Of a DNA stretch of 64,000 bases, positions 9,279 to 17,179 are shown one piece after another. The stretch lies in the NCBI RefSeq assembly GCF_022606355.1, contig NZ_JAHHZQ010000002.1, positions 620,001-684,000 of the forward strand, given 5' to 3'. The translations under genes and the position numbers were made by a program. This DNA comes from Leifsonia shinshuensis (GTDB lineage Bacteria; Actinomycetota; Actinomycetes; Actinomycetales; Microbacteriaceae). The notes beneath the pieces were generated by a model, which did no database searches, was not told the origin of the DNA, and saw nothing but the letters and a program-made list of their open reading frames with translations. Numbering within the stretch: the stretch's first letter is position 1; each line of letters begins with the position of its first letter.

Positions 9279-10225
9279 GCGAGGACGTCCAGACCCGGCC
9301 GCCTGGCCAGCCGAAGCCTCCGCGGCCGCCGAAGCCGCCGCGCCGCCCGCCGGCGCCGCCGCGCGAGCCGATTCTCCTCAGCCCCGCACAGAAGACCGCG
9401 CGCGCCATCGCTCTGCTCGCCGCCATCGTGCTGATCGGATTCGCGGCGAACATCCTGCTGCTCAGCCATGTGCACCACCTGGTCGGTCAGCAGGTCGCCG
9501 GCAACACGTTCCGTGAGGAGCTCGCAGCGGCAACGGCTCCCGTCAGCGAGGGCGACGTGGACGGCGTGCTGCTGCCGGACGGCGTGCCGGTGGCGGTCAT
9601 CGCCATCCCGTCGATCGGCCTGAACGAGGTGGTCCTCGAGGGCTCGTCCTCCGGCGTCACGGCGAACGGCCCCGGTCACCGCCGCGACACGGTGCTTCCG
9701 GGACAGGCCGGGACCAGCGTCGTCCTCGGTCGGGCCGCGGCGTACGGCGGCCCGTTCTCGGGCATCCAGGGACTCGCGCCCGGCGCCAGGATCGTCGCCA
9801 TCACCGGGCAGGGCAAGAGCGTCTACCGGGTCATCGGCGTGCGCTACGCCGGCGACCCCGACCTCCCGGCGCTCCGTTCGTCAGAGGGGAGGCTGACGCT
9901 GGAGACCGCGCGAGGACTGCCCTACGTGCCCTCTGGCGTCGTGCGCGTCGACGCCGAGCTCATCTCGAAGGCGAAGGACCCGGGCGTCCGCCAGACCACC
10001 GCCAAGACTCTGCCGCTCGCCGATCGCGAACTCGCGAGCGACCCGAGCACCGCCTGGCTGCTCGTCTTCGCGCTGCAGGCCCTCGTTGCCGCGCTCCTCC
10101 TCGGCACCCGCGCCCTGCACCGCTTCGGCGCGCAGCGCACCTGGATCGTGTTCGCGCCCATCCTGCTAGCCGCGGGGATCATCGCGGCCGACCAGGTGTC
10201 GCGGCTGCTGCCCAATCTTCTCTGA
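9275..10225 (+). CDS. Sortase-fold protein lacking catalytic His and Cys (pseudo-sortase)
   Basis: 316 residues from ATG 9275 (ATGA overlap with the upstream stop). A Pro/Lys/Arg-rich cytoplasmic start and a membrane helix (about 43-63) lead into a sortase-like domain: IPSIGLNEVVLEG, GPGHRRDTVLPGQAGTSVVLG, PFSGIQGLAPGARIVAITG. Where sortases carry the GH catalytic histidine, this protein reads VVLGRAAAYGGPF (Arg 153). Where they carry TLxTC, it reads TLETA (residues 208-212), so the nucleophilic Cys is Ala. The later Arg (VVRVDAELI, Arg 224) is kept. Two more C-terminal membrane helices follow. It is probably a non-catalytic scaffold. No sequence error is needed, because the frame is intact. 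Confidence 0.78.
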   Translation: MSEDVQTRPPGQPKPPRPPKPPRRPPAPPREPILLSPAQKTARAIALLAAIVLIGFAANILLLSHVHHLVGQQVAGNTFREELAAATAPVSEGDVDGVLLPDGVPVAVIAIPSIGLNEVVLEGSSSGVTANGPGHRRDTVLPGQAGTSVVLGRAAAYGGPFSGIQGLAPGARIVAITGQGKSVYRVIGVRYAGDPDLPALRSSEGRLTLETARGLPYVPSGVVRVDAELISKAKDPGVRQTTAKTLPLADRELASDPSTAWLLVFALQALVAALLLGTRALHRFGAQRTWIVFAPILLAAGIIAADQVSRLLPNLL

Positions 10226-10252
10226 TCCCCGTCCCGTCGAAAGAAGCCCTCG

Positions 10253-11071
10253 ATGTCCGCCACCGCCCCGCTCGCACCGCCACCGCCGACCTCCGCCCTC
10301 GCCGGGCTGGACGCGCGCAACATCTCGGCGTGGTTCGGCGACCACCTCGTGCTCGACCGGGTCTCGCTGACCATGAACGCCGGTGAGATCACCGCGCTCA
10401 TCGGCCCGTCGGGCTGCGGCAAGTCGACGTTCCTGCGCATCCTCAACCGGATGCACGAGCTCATCCCGTCGGCCTCCCTCGCCGGCGAGGTCCTGCTCGA
10501 CGGCGAGGACATCTACGACCGCGGCCGGCGCCTCGTGGACGCGCGGAAGAGCATCGGGATGGTGTTCCAGAAGCCCAACCCGTTTCCGGCGATGTCGATC
10601 TACAACAATGTCGTCGCCGGGCTCAAGCTGACCGGGATGCGGGCGACGCGCGGCGAGAAGGACGAGCTGGTCGAGAGCTGCCTGGCCAAGGCGGGTCTGT
10701 GGAACGAGGTCAAGGACCGCCTGCGCTCGCCCGGCGGCGGCCTGTCCGGAGGGCAGCAGCAGCGCCTCTGCATCGCCCGCTCCCTGGCCGTGCGCCCGCG
10801 CGTGCTGCTCATGGACGAGCCGTGCTCCGCGCTGGACCCGACCTCCACCCGTGTCATCGAGGAGACCATGCTCGAGCTGGTCTCCGAGGTCACCATCGTC
10901 ATCGTCACGCACAACATGCAGCAGGCCCAGCGGGTGTCCGACCGTTGCGCGTTCTTCCTGGCGGGAGCCGGGCGTCCCGGTGCCATCGTGGAGTACGGCG
11001 ACACCGACGCCATGTTCGGCGACCCGCTCGACCCGCGCACCTTCGACTACGTCAACGGCCGCTTCGGGTGA
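10253..11071 (+). CDS. pstB: Phosphate ABC transporter ATP-binding protein PstB
   Basis: 272 residues. ATPase that drives phosphate import with PstA/PstC. Walker [10 protein letters not shown] (51-59), the PstB-typical Q-loop region QKPNPFP (106-112), signature LSGGQ (164-168), Walker B LLMDEP (185-190) and the switch His in VTHNMQQA are all present. The N-terminus carries a short Pro/Ala-rich extension. It starts 27 nt after the pseudo-sortase gene, far from pstA, which is unusual because pstB normally directly follows pstA. No phoU follows. Confidence 0.95.
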   Translation: MSATAPLAPPPPTSALAGLDARNISAWFGDHLVLDRVSLTMNAGEITALIGPSGCGKSTFLRILNRMHELIPSASLAGEVLLDGEDIYDRGRRLVDARKSIGMVFQKPNPFPAMSIYNNVVAGLKLTGMRATRGEKDELVESCLAKAGLWNEVKDRLRSPGGGLSGGQQQRLCIARSLAVRPRVLLMDEPCSALDPTSTRVIEETMLELVSEVTIVIVTHNMQQAQRVSDRCAFFLAGAGRPGAIVEYGDTDAMFGDPLDPRTFDYVNGRFG

Positions 11072-11169
11072 TCGATCCGCGCTGTCTACTGTGACGGCCG
11101 CGGATTCTGGAGTATGTTTCGCATTTTTGGGTTCTTCTAAACAGGGCGCGTCCGTGAGACCATGCCCAC

Positions 11170-11475
11170 ATGAAGGATTCTCACGGTATTGATGTCGCTG
11201 AGCCCGCGTCCGCTCACGGCCCCGGTCGTGCGCCTGCAGGAATCCCACTGACCATCCGCCTGGGCGAGCGCGAGTTCGCAGCGCTGGTCCGAATCGCCCG
11301 CCATCGCGAGACCACGGCGGCAGAGCTCGTCGAACAGCTGGTGCTGCACGCGCTCAGCCGGACCGATGTGCCGCCTCCCGCCGAGTCGCATCCCGCCCGC
11401 AAGCACACCACCTACGAGGAGGCCACCGCCGGTTTCCGCGCCGACACCGGCGTGCACACCCCGGCCGACCTGTGA
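11170..11475 (+). CDS. Small ribbon-helix-helix-like protein
   Basis: 101 residues. The core IPLTIRLGEREFAALVRIAR followed by a helix ending VEQLVLHAL resembles a ribbon-helix-helix DNA-binding unit (strand, then two helices), with a polar C-terminal tail. I cannot name a family. It is preceded by an unusually AT-rich stretch (about 11,110-11,143) that may contain its promoter. It might be an antitoxin-type regulator, but no toxin gene adjoins it. Confidence 0.6.
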   Translation: MKDSHGIDVAEPASAHGPGRAPAGIPLTIRLGEREFAALVRIARHRETTAAELVEQLVLHALSRTDVPPPAESHPARKHTTYEEATAGFRADTGVHTPADL

Positions 11476-11496
11476 TCGCGGGCGTTCGGTAGTGTG

Positions 11497-11525
11497 GTGG
11501 CTCCCGCCGTCACCAGAGGAGCCAC
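11497..11525 (+). terminator. Hairpin between the RHH-like and acetyltransferase genes
   Basis: GTGGCTCC (11497-11504) pairs with GGAGCCAC (11518-11525) around a 13-nt loop. It sits 22 nt after the stop at 11475 and 13 nt before the next start. It could end the first gene or fold in the leader of the second; no T-tract follows. Confidence 0.35.
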
Positions 11526-11537
11526 GCCATACCCGCC

Positions 11538-11990
11538 GTGAAGATCCGGCCGACGCTCGGGCCGGTCGAGTATCCATCTCTCGTGGCGATCTGGCGTCGA
11601 GCGGTCGATGCGACGCACGACTTCCTCGACGACGCCGATCGCGACCAGATCGAAGCGCGTCTCCCCGCCGACTACTTCCCGGCCGTCACGCTGTCGGTCG
11701 CTGAGCGCGACGGCCGGCCGGTGGGGTTCTCGGGAGTGCACGGCGACAGCCTCGAGATGCTGTTCGTCGACGCCACGGAACGCGGCGGAGGTGTCGGCAG
11801 CGCCCTCCTCGCACACGCCGTCGAGCTGCAGGGCGTCACCCGGGTCGACGTCAACGAGCAGAACGGGCCCGCCGCCGCCTTCTATGAGCGCCGCGGATTC
11901 GAGGTGGTCGGCCGCAGCGAGCGCGACGACGCGGGGCGCCCCTACCCGCTGCTCCATCTGAGCCTCGACCGGCCGACGGCGCAGCGCTAG
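11538..11990 (+). CDS. GNAT-family N-acetyltransferase (YjaB-like)
   Basis: 150 residues. GNAT fold with the acetyl-CoA loop region ERGGGVGSALLAHAV and the downstream VNEQNGPAAAFYERRGFEVVGRS. Together with the opening WRRAVDATHDFL and the end PYPLLHL this closely follows E. coli YjaB. The substrate is unknown. Start GTG 11538 is the earliest sensible codon. Its end overlaps the end of the hexapeptide gene on the other strand by 4 nt. Confidence 0.85.
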   Translation: MKIRPTLGPVEYPSLVAIWRRAVDATHDFLDDADRDQIEARLPADYFPAVTLSVAERDGRPVGFSGVHGDSLEMLFVDATERGGGVGSALLAHAVELQGVTRVDVNEQNGPAAAFYERRGFEVVGRSERDDAGRPYPLLHLSLDRPTAQR

Positions 11991-12532
11991 TCGTCGAAGC
12001 CCGCGCTCAGCCGTCGCATGAGTTCGCGCATGGAGGTGTCGCGCGGCACGCCGTACATCGTCCCCGGAAAGTCCAGCTCGCGCTGAACCGTCCACAGTTC
12101 GTCGTGACGGTCGGGTGAGAACAGCCGAGCCGGATCTCCGGCCGCGATCCAGCCGATCGGGACCACGGAGTCGGGCGGCAGCACGGAGTTGACCTGGAGC
12201 ACCGCGTGGATGCGCAACTCGGACCGTGCGCCGACGACCGCGCCGGCGAACACGCACGCGCCCGTGGCGACGAACACCTCGTCCCCGATGCGGCATCCCG
12301 TGACATTGGTGTGCGGGCCGATGAGCACGGCGTCGCCGACCGTCAGGGGATGCTCGGCCCGCCCCCGCAGGACCGCGTGCTCCATGACGAGCACGTCCTC
12401 CCCGAGCGTGATCGGGCCTCCAGAGCCGTCGAGCACCGCCCCCGCCAGTACGCGCACGCCCGCGCCGAGTGTCACGTCCCCGCTCACCACCGCGCTGGGC
12501 GCCACCGTCGCCGTCTCATGAACTCGCACCAT
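11987..12532 (-). CDS. Left-handed beta-helix (hexapeptide) protein, gamma-carbonic-anhydrase-like
   Basis: 181 residues from the ATG at 12532 (a GTG two codons upstream, at 12538, is also possible). Repeated hexapeptide-like units run from about residue 8 to 130 (for example GDVTLGAGVRVLAG, GDAVLIGPHTNV). His residues at EHAVLRG and GPHTNV suggest a metal site as in gamma-carbonic anhydrases/YrdA-like proteins. A C-terminal helix follows. Which reaction it carries out cannot be told from the sequence. Confidence 0.75.
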   Translation of the reverse strand: MVRVHETATVAPSAVVSGDVTLGAGVRVLAGAVLDGSGGPITLGEDVLVMEHAVLRGRAEHPLTVGDAVLIGPHTNVTGCRIGDEVFVATGACVFAGAVVGARSELRIHAVLQVNSVLPPDSVVPIGWIAAGDPARLFSPDRHDELWTVQRELDFPGTMYGVPRDTSMRELMRRLSAGFDD

Positions 12533-12547
12533 CCCCACACCCTAGGT

Positions 12548-12611
12548 CCGCGAAGGGCGAGTAGACGCCCCTTCCGAACGCCGAAAGGGTCAACGACGTG
12601 CCCCTCTGCGG
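12548..12611. repeat. Palindromic repeat, copy B1 (mosaic)
   Basis: Degenerate copy of the element described in findings. The left half resembles subfamily B (CGAAGGGC, GTAGACGCCCC) while the right half reads CAACGACGTGCCCCTC, the subfamily A arm, so inner pairing is poor. It lies between the stop of the small membrane protein (12624) and the start of the hexapeptide gene, both on the minus strand. Confidence 0.6.
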
Positions 12612-12623
12612 CATCGGGTACCG

Positions 12624-12803
12624 CTACTGGTGCTCCGAATGGCCGAGCGCGTGCACCGGGATGCCGAACGAGAGCGCGACGCAGACGATCCCGGCGAAGA
12701 AGACCAGCCCCTCCCACGCGGGCAGGGTGTCGGCCAGGCCGAGGAGGAAGAGCCCCACCAGGAAGAGGAGGAAGCACAGGATGAATGCGATCACATCGCC
12801 CAT
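12624..12803 (-). CDS. Small membrane protein
   Basis: 59 residues (MGDVIAFILCFLLFLVG...), with two strongly hydrophobic segments separated by a short polar turn and a polar His-containing C-terminus. Nothing in the sequence indicates a function. The ATG at 12803 is the natural start because upstream residues in frame are charged and unlike a protein start. It is divergent from the hydrolase gene at 12867. Confidence 0.6.
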   Translation of the reverse strand: MGDVIAFILCFLLFLVGLFLLGLADTLPAWEGLVFFAGIVCVALSFGIPVHALGHSEHQ

Positions 12804-12866
12804 GCCGCAACTATCCACCCCGCCCCTCGGCTTGGCAAGAGCGCCCGCACGCGCGAAGCTGGCCTG

Positions 12867-13610
12867 GTGGAGCAGCGAACGACGCAGACGCGGCCGGGCC
12901 GGGTGCACAGGCTCCACCTGCTCCGCAGGATCGGGGTGCTGCTGGCCGACTGGGAGTACGTCCTGCGGCACCAGCTGCGGGCGGCGTTCGACCGCGGCGA
13001 GCCCGCGGCGCTCGTCGACGACAACGGCACCGGGGAACCCGTCGTGCTCCTGCCGGGGATCTACGAGACCTGGCGATTCCTGCACCCGCTGGCCCGCCGC
13101 CTCCATGCCGCGGGGCATCCCGTGCACGTCGTCGCCGCCCTCGGTGACAACCGGATGTCGCTGCAGCAGGCCACCGACCGAGTCGAGCGCCATCTGCTCG
13201 AGAACCACCTGGGCGACGTGACGATCGTCGCCCACAGCAAGGGCGGGCTCGTGGCGCGCGCCCTCCTCAGCCGGCCGGAGACGGCAGCGCGCATCCGGCG
13301 CGTCGTCGCCATCTCGACTCCGTTCTCCGGGTCGGTGCTGGCCGGCTGGATCCCGATCCCCGCCGTTCGCGCGCTGCGGCCCGACGGCCCGGACCTCGCC
13401 CGGCTGGCGGCGGCCGACGTCGACGTCACCCGCATCGTCTCGATCTGGGGGTGGTTCGACCCGCACATCCCGGGAGGCTGTGCGCTGCCGGGCGCGCGCA
13501 ACATCGAGGTGCCTGTCGGCGGCCACTTCCGCATCCTGGGCAGCCCGCGCGTGCTCGCCCTCGTGGACGACCTCACGGACGACACCGGCGACGGGCCCGG
13601 CGGCGGCTGA
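12867..13610 (+). CDS. Alpha/beta hydrolase (lipase/esterase-like)
   Basis: 247 residues from GTG 12867. Oxyanion segment EPVVLLPGIYETW, nucleophile elbow AHSKGG (a lipase-like G/A-H-S-x-G-G) and a late His in VGGHFRIL suit a serine hydrolase of the triacylglycerol-lipase/PGAP1-like group. No signal peptide, so cytoplasmic. The substrate is unknown. Confidence 0.78.
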   Translation: MEQRTTQTRPGRVHRLHLLRRIGVLLADWEYVLRHQLRAAFDRGEPAALVDDNGTGEPVVLLPGIYETWRFLHPLARRLHAAGHPVHVVAALGDNRMSLQQATDRVERHLLENHLGDVTIVAHSKGGLVARALLSRPETAARIRRVVAISTPFSGSVLAGWIPIPAVRALRPDGPDLARLAAADVDVTRIVSIWGWFDPHIPGGCALPGARNIEVPVGGHFRILGSPRVLALVDDLTDDTGDGPGGG

Positions 13611-13630
13611 CCCGCTCGCGACGCACCCTG

Positions 13631-13658
13631 TTGCGCATTCGCCGCACACCGCTATCCT
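13631..13658 (+). promoter_or_regulatory. Candidate sigma-70-type promoter of the META lipoprotein gene
   Basis: TTGCGC (13631-13636) and TATCCT (13653-13658) separated by 16 nt, 57 nt upstream of the ATG at 13715. Placement is right for the lipoprotein gene; the match is moderate. Confidence 0.4.
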
Positions 13659-13714
13659 CGGCCTCGTGAAGGACGGTCCGCCCGCGCGGCGGACGGCGGA
13701 CGGGGAGGGCGACC

Positions 13715-14101
13715 ATGACGCGAACGATCCGGAGGGCGCCCGCCGGCCTGCTCGGCACCTGCGCCGTCGCCGTCGCCGTCATCGGTCTTCTCGCGGGCTG
13801 CGCGGGCACCCCGAGCGGTGCGGCGGTCGTCGGCAGCTGGGGGTCGACCGCCGCGAAGCAGCCCAACCTCACGATCGAGAACGACGGCGCCTTCTCGGGC
13901 ACCGACGGCTGCAACCGGCTCACCGGCCGCGGCTCGATCGACGGCGACAGCATCACGTTCGGGCCCATCGCCAGCACCATGATGGCGTGCACCGGGGTCG
14001 ACGAGTGGCTGGGCAAGGCCGTCACCGGAACGGCCAAGGGCAGCACCCTGGTCGTCTACGACCTCAGCGGAAACCAGATCGGAACACTCGACAAGAAGTG
14101 A
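13715..14101 (+). CDS. META-domain lipoprotein (HslJ-like)
   Basis: 128 residues. A lipoprotein signal with lipobox LLAGC is followed by a single META domain: VGSWGS, LTIENDGAFSGTDGCNRLTG and ITFGPIASTMMACTG with the paired Cys usual for the family. Likely a membrane-anchored extracytoplasmic protein. META/HslJ proteins are linked to stress or drug tolerance in other bacteria, but no role is shown here. A GGGGAGGG sequence precedes the ATG. Confidence 0.85.
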   Translation: MTRTIRRAPAGLLGTCAVAVAVIGLLAGCAGTPSGAAVVGSWGSTAAKQPNLTIENDGAFSGTDGCNRLTGRGSIDGDSITFGPIASTMMACTGVDEWLGKAVTGTAKGSTLVVYDLSGNQIGTLDKK

Positions 14102-14126
14102 TCCGCGGGACCGGAAGGGGGCGCGC

Positions 14127-15551
14127 ATGGCGCGGCTCGAGTCAGACATCCCATCGACGAGCGGGGACACCCGGCTCGCCCCCGCCTACACCGGGCGGCT
14201 CTCGCGCAAGAGCCCGCCGAGCACCCTGCCCGACGACGCGACCGACCCGGCCTCCACCTATCGGCTGATCCACGACGAGCTCCTGCTCGACGGCAGCTCG
14301 CGGCTCAACCTCGCGACCTTCGTCACGACGTGGATGGACCCGGAGGCCGAGATCCTCATGGCCGAGGCGTTCGACAAGAACATGATCGACAAGGACGAGT
14401 ACCCGGCGACCGCCGCGATGGAGCGCCGCTGCGTCTCGATCGTGTCCGACCTCTTCCACGCCGAGCCGGGGGAACCGACGGGCGCCGCGACCATCGGCTC
14501 GAGCGAGGCGGTCATGCTGGCGGGCCTCGCGCTCAAGTGGCGCTGGCGTGCACGCCGCTCCGGGACGACAGGGGGTACGGGGCAGGGAGGCGTACCCAAC
14601 CTGGTGCTCGGTGCGAACGTGCAGGTGGTGTGGGAGAAGTTCTGCCGCTACTTCGAGGTCGAGCCGCGCTATCTCCCCGTGGCGAAGGGCCGGTACGTCA
14701 TCACGCCGGAGCAGGTGGTCGACGCGGTGGACGAGAACACCATCGGCGTCGTCGGCATCCTCGGCACGACCTACACGGGCGAACTGGAGCCGATCGCCGA
14801 GATCTGCGCCGCCCTCGACGCGCTGGCGGCATCGGGCGGCCCGGACGTGCCGGTGCACGTGGACGCCGCGAGCGGCGGCTTCGTGGTGCCGTTCCTCGAC
14901 CCCGACCTGGAGTGGGACTTCCGCCTGCCGCGTGTGGTCTCGATCAACGTCAGCGGCCACAAGTACGGACTCACCTACCCGGGCATCGGGTTCGTGGTGT
15001 GGAGGTCGCCGGAGCACCTGCCGGACGACCTCGTCTTCCGCGTGAACTACCTCGGCGGCGACATGCCGACGTTCACGCTGAACTTCTCGCGACCGGGCAA
15101 CCAGATCGTCGGGCAGTACTACAACTTCGTGCGGCTGGGCCGGGCGGGGTTCACCGCGATCATGGAGGCGCTGCGCTACATCGCTCTGCGGATCTCGTCG
15201 GGCCTCGCCGAGGACCCGGTGATCGACATCATCACCGACGGGTCGGCGATCCCCGTGCTGTCCTTCGCTCTGAAGGAGGGCACTCCCTACACGGTTTTCC
15301 AGGTCTCGCACGAGCTCCGCGCCCGCGGTTGGCAGGTGCCGGCGTACACGATGCCCGCCGACGCGACGGACGTCGCCGTGCTGCGGATCGTCGTGCGCGA
15401 CGGCTTCAACGCCGATCTGGCCGACGACCTCGTGAACGACGTGCGCGCGGTCTGCGCCGAGCTCGGCGAGCAGGCGCAGAAGGCGGGTGCGACCGACGCG
15501 GGCGCGAAGGCGACCGAGTCGGCCAGGACCAAGGCGCACTTCGCGCACTGA
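14127..15551 (+). CDS. gadB: Glutamate decarboxylase
   Basis: 474 residues, the usual length (E. coli GadB 466). PLP-dependent conversion of glutamate to GABA and CO2, consuming a proton. The cofactor Lys lies in SINVSGHKYG (Lys 279), with HVDAASGGFVVPF before it and FTLNFSRPGNQ after it. GGAAGGGGG precedes the ATG. No GadC-type antiporter gene adjoins. A small membrane protein gene follows 11 nt after the stop and is probably co-transcribed. Its C-terminus is longer and more Ala-rich than in enterobacterial GadB. Confidence 0.95.
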   Translation: MARLESDIPSTSGDTRLAPAYTGRLSRKSPPSTLPDDATDPASTYRLIHDELLLDGSSRLNLATFVTTWMDPEAEILMAEAFDKNMIDKDEYPATAAMERRCVSIVSDLFHAEPGEPTGAATIGSSEAVMLAGLALKWRWRARRSGTTGGTGQGGVPNLVLGANVQVVWEKFCRYFEVEPRYLPVAKGRYVITPEQVVDAVDENTIGVVGILGTTYTGELEPIAEICAALDALAASGGPDVPVHVDAASGGFVVPFLDPDLEWDFRLPRVVSINVSGHKYGLTYPGIGFVVWRSPEHLPDDLVFRVNYLGGDMPTFTLNFSRPGNQIVGQYYNFVRLGRAGFTAIMEALRYIALRISSGLAEDPVIDIITDGSAIPVLSFALKEGTPYTVFQVSHELRARGWQVPAYTMPADATDVAVLRIVVRDGFNADLADDLVNDVRAVCAELGEQAQKAGATDAGAKATESARTKAHFAH

Positions 15552-15562
15552 GCGGAGCGGGC

Positions 15563-16180
15563 GTGAGCGGAGAGGGAGGCGCCTGGGAGCGGAACCGCGT
15601 TCTGCTCTCGGACGCCTCCTTCGCCGTGGGCTCGGTGTGCTTCGCGTTCGCCGCGCTCCCGTCGATCGCCGCCGCGCTCGGGGCGATCGCCACGAACGTC
15701 GTGTTCGTGATCGGGTCGATCTTCTTCACGGCGGGAGCCGGGCTGGCGCTCGGCCTCCCGAACCGTAGTTCGTCGGTGATCCAGTTCGTCGGCACACTGT
15801 TCTTCAACGTCAGCACGTCGCTCGCGCTCGCCGCGGCGATTCCGGCCGGAGCCGCCGGCAACAGCGGCTGGCGCCCGGATGTCTACGGTTCGATCTGCTT
15901 CCTCGTGTCGAGCGTGCTCGCCGTGGTCGCGCTCGCGCGGCAGCGGGCCGACGCGCGGGACACCGCGGGAGGCTGGCTCAACCTCGCCGGCTCCGTGCTG
16001 TTCGGCTTCGCCGCCGTCGGGGCGTTCGTGCTGCCAGGCACGCAGGCCCTCCTGAGCCCGTTCTGGACCGGGGTCGGCACCGTGGGCGGCGCACTGTGCT
16101 TCCTGGTGGCGGCGCTTCTCGGGCTCCTGCCGACGCCGTCCCGGGCTGGCGGTCAGCGCGCGGCGACCGCGTCGAAGTAG
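15563..16180 (+). CDS. Multi-spanning membrane protein, possibly YrhK-like
   Basis: 205 residues from GTG 15563, with five or six hydrophobic helices, including FAALPSIAAALGAIATNVVF and the conserved-looking SSSVIQFVGTLFFNVSTSLA. The latter resembles segments of YrhK-domain proteins, but I am not sure of this. It lies 11 nt after gadB, suggesting co-transcription. Its last 28 nt overlap the end of the SDR gene on the other strand. Confidence 0.7.
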   Translation: MSGEGGAWERNRVLLSDASFAVGSVCFAFAALPSIAAALGAIATNVVFVIGSIFFTAGAGLALGLPNRSSSVIQFVGTLFFNVSTSLALAAAIPAGAAGNSGWRPDVYGSICFLVSSVLAVVALARQRADARDTAGGWLNLAGSVLFGFAAVGAFVLPGTQALLSPFWTGVGTVGGALCFLVAALLGLLPTPSRAGGQRAATASK

Positions 16181-17058
16181 GCCCCCGACGCGAAGTCCTC
16201 CAGCAGGGTCGGCCCGGTCGGCTCCCACCCGTAGCGCTCGCGGGTGATCGCGCTGGAGGCCGGGATGTCCATGCCGAAGAAGCGGCCGATCCAGCCGAAG
16301 TGGGCGTCGACGTCCTCCGGTGCGATCGACTCGACCGGGAGGCCGAGCCCGCTCCCGATCGCCTCCGCGATCTCGCGGGTCGGGATGCCCTCCTCGCCCA
16401 CGCCGTGGACGCGGGCCGCGGGTGTCGCCTGCTCCAGCGCGAGCCGCACGAGGTGCGCCGCGTCGAGCCGGTGCACGGCCGGCCAGCGGTTGCCGCCGTC
16501 GCCGACGTAGCCGGCCACCCCCTTCTCCCGGGCGACGCGCACGAGTTCGGCGCTGAAGCCGTGGTCGCCGGGGCCGTGCACGGTCGGCGAGAACCGCAGG
16601 GCGACCGGCCGCACGCCGCGGTCGGCGTACTCGAACGCGAACGCCTCGCCGCCTCCACGGGGAGCGTCGACGCCGACGTACGGGGAGGCGACGTCTTCGG
16701 TCAGCACCTCGCCCGGGCGCGCCACGATGCCGGACGCGAAGAGGAACGGCCGGTCGGAGCCTGCGAGCTCGTCGCCGATCGTGGCGACGACGGCGCGCTC
16801 GGTGCGGCCGGCGCCCGCGTAGTCGGAGAAGTTGTGCTTGAAGCCCAGGTGGATGACGGCATCCGCTGCGGCGGCGCCCGACCGGATGCTCTCCAGGTCG
16901 TCGAGCGAGCCCGGTACCGGCGTCGCGCCGGTGGCGAGGATGCGCTCGGCGGAGGCGTCGGAGCGGGCGAGGCCGGTCACCTCGTGGCCGGCGGAGATGA
17001 GTTCGGGGACGACGGCGGATCCGATCCAGCCGGATGCTCCTGTGACGAAGACGCGCAT
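16153..17058 (-). CDS. NAD(P)-dependent epimerase/dehydratase-type SDR
   Basis: 301 residues. An extended short-chain dehydrogenase fold with the Rossmann motif GASGWIG (7-13), then DLESIRSGAAAADAVIHLGF and AFEYADRGVRPVALRFSPTVHG. The classical YxxxK is replaced, as is common in this subgroup of NAD-binding reductases. It is divergent from a TetR regulator gene across a 121-bp gap with repeated half-sites, so it is the probable target of that regulator. Confidence 0.85.
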   Translation of the reverse strand: MRVFVTGASGWIGSAVVPELISAGHEVTGLARSDASAERILATGATPVPGSLDDLESIRSGAAAADAVIHLGFKHNFSDYAGAGRTERAVVATIGDELAGSDRPFLFASGIVARPGEVLTEDVASPYVGVDAPRGGGEAFAFEYADRGVRPVALRFSPTVHGPGDHGFSAELVRVAREKGVAGYVGDGGNRWPAVHRLDAAHLVRLALEQATPAARVHGVGEEGIPTREIAEAIGSGLGLPVESIAPEDVDAHFGWIGRFFGMDIPASSAITRERYGWEPTGPTLLEDFASGAYFDAVAAR

Positions 17059-17087
17059 GAGGATGACCTCCAGAGTCGGTGGTGCGA

Positions 17088-17151
17088 TGATGTCAGTGAC
17101 TGTCGTCAGTGACTGACGTCACGATACCACTGATGTCAGAACCTGTCATCA
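17088..17151. promoter_or_regulatory. Candidate TetR operator array between the SDR and tetR genes
   Basis: GTCAGTGACTG occurs twice (17092-17102, 17105-17115), TGATGTCAG twice (17088-17096, 17131-17139), and TGACGTCA is a perfect palindrome at 17114-17121. GTGAC/GTCAC arms flank it. The density of related half-sites in the divergent gap suggests autoregulation by the TetR protein. Confidence 0.5.
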
Positions 17152-17167
17152 CCTGGTTGGGAGCCGC

Positions 17168-17173
17168 TACACT
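17168..17173 (+). promoter_or_regulatory. Candidate -10 box implying a leaderless tetR mRNA
   Basis: TACACT ends 6 nt before the GTG start at 17180, so transcription would begin at or next to the start codon. No ribosome-binding site precedes that GTG. Leaderless mRNAs are common in Actinobacteria. A weak TGTCAT at 17144-17149 could be the -35. Confidence 0.4.
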
Positions 17174-17179
17174 TGCGGG

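Noticed and set aside
7292-9679. A 795-codon minus-strand frame opposite the DUF916-like genes
   Set aside because: Composition is that of a shadow frame and it overlaps three plus-strand genes with clear signal peptides and domains.
9275-10225. Frameshift or sequencing error as the cause of the missing sortase residues
   Set aside because: The frame is intact across the whole protein and both changed sites are simple codon differences within otherwise conserved motifs.
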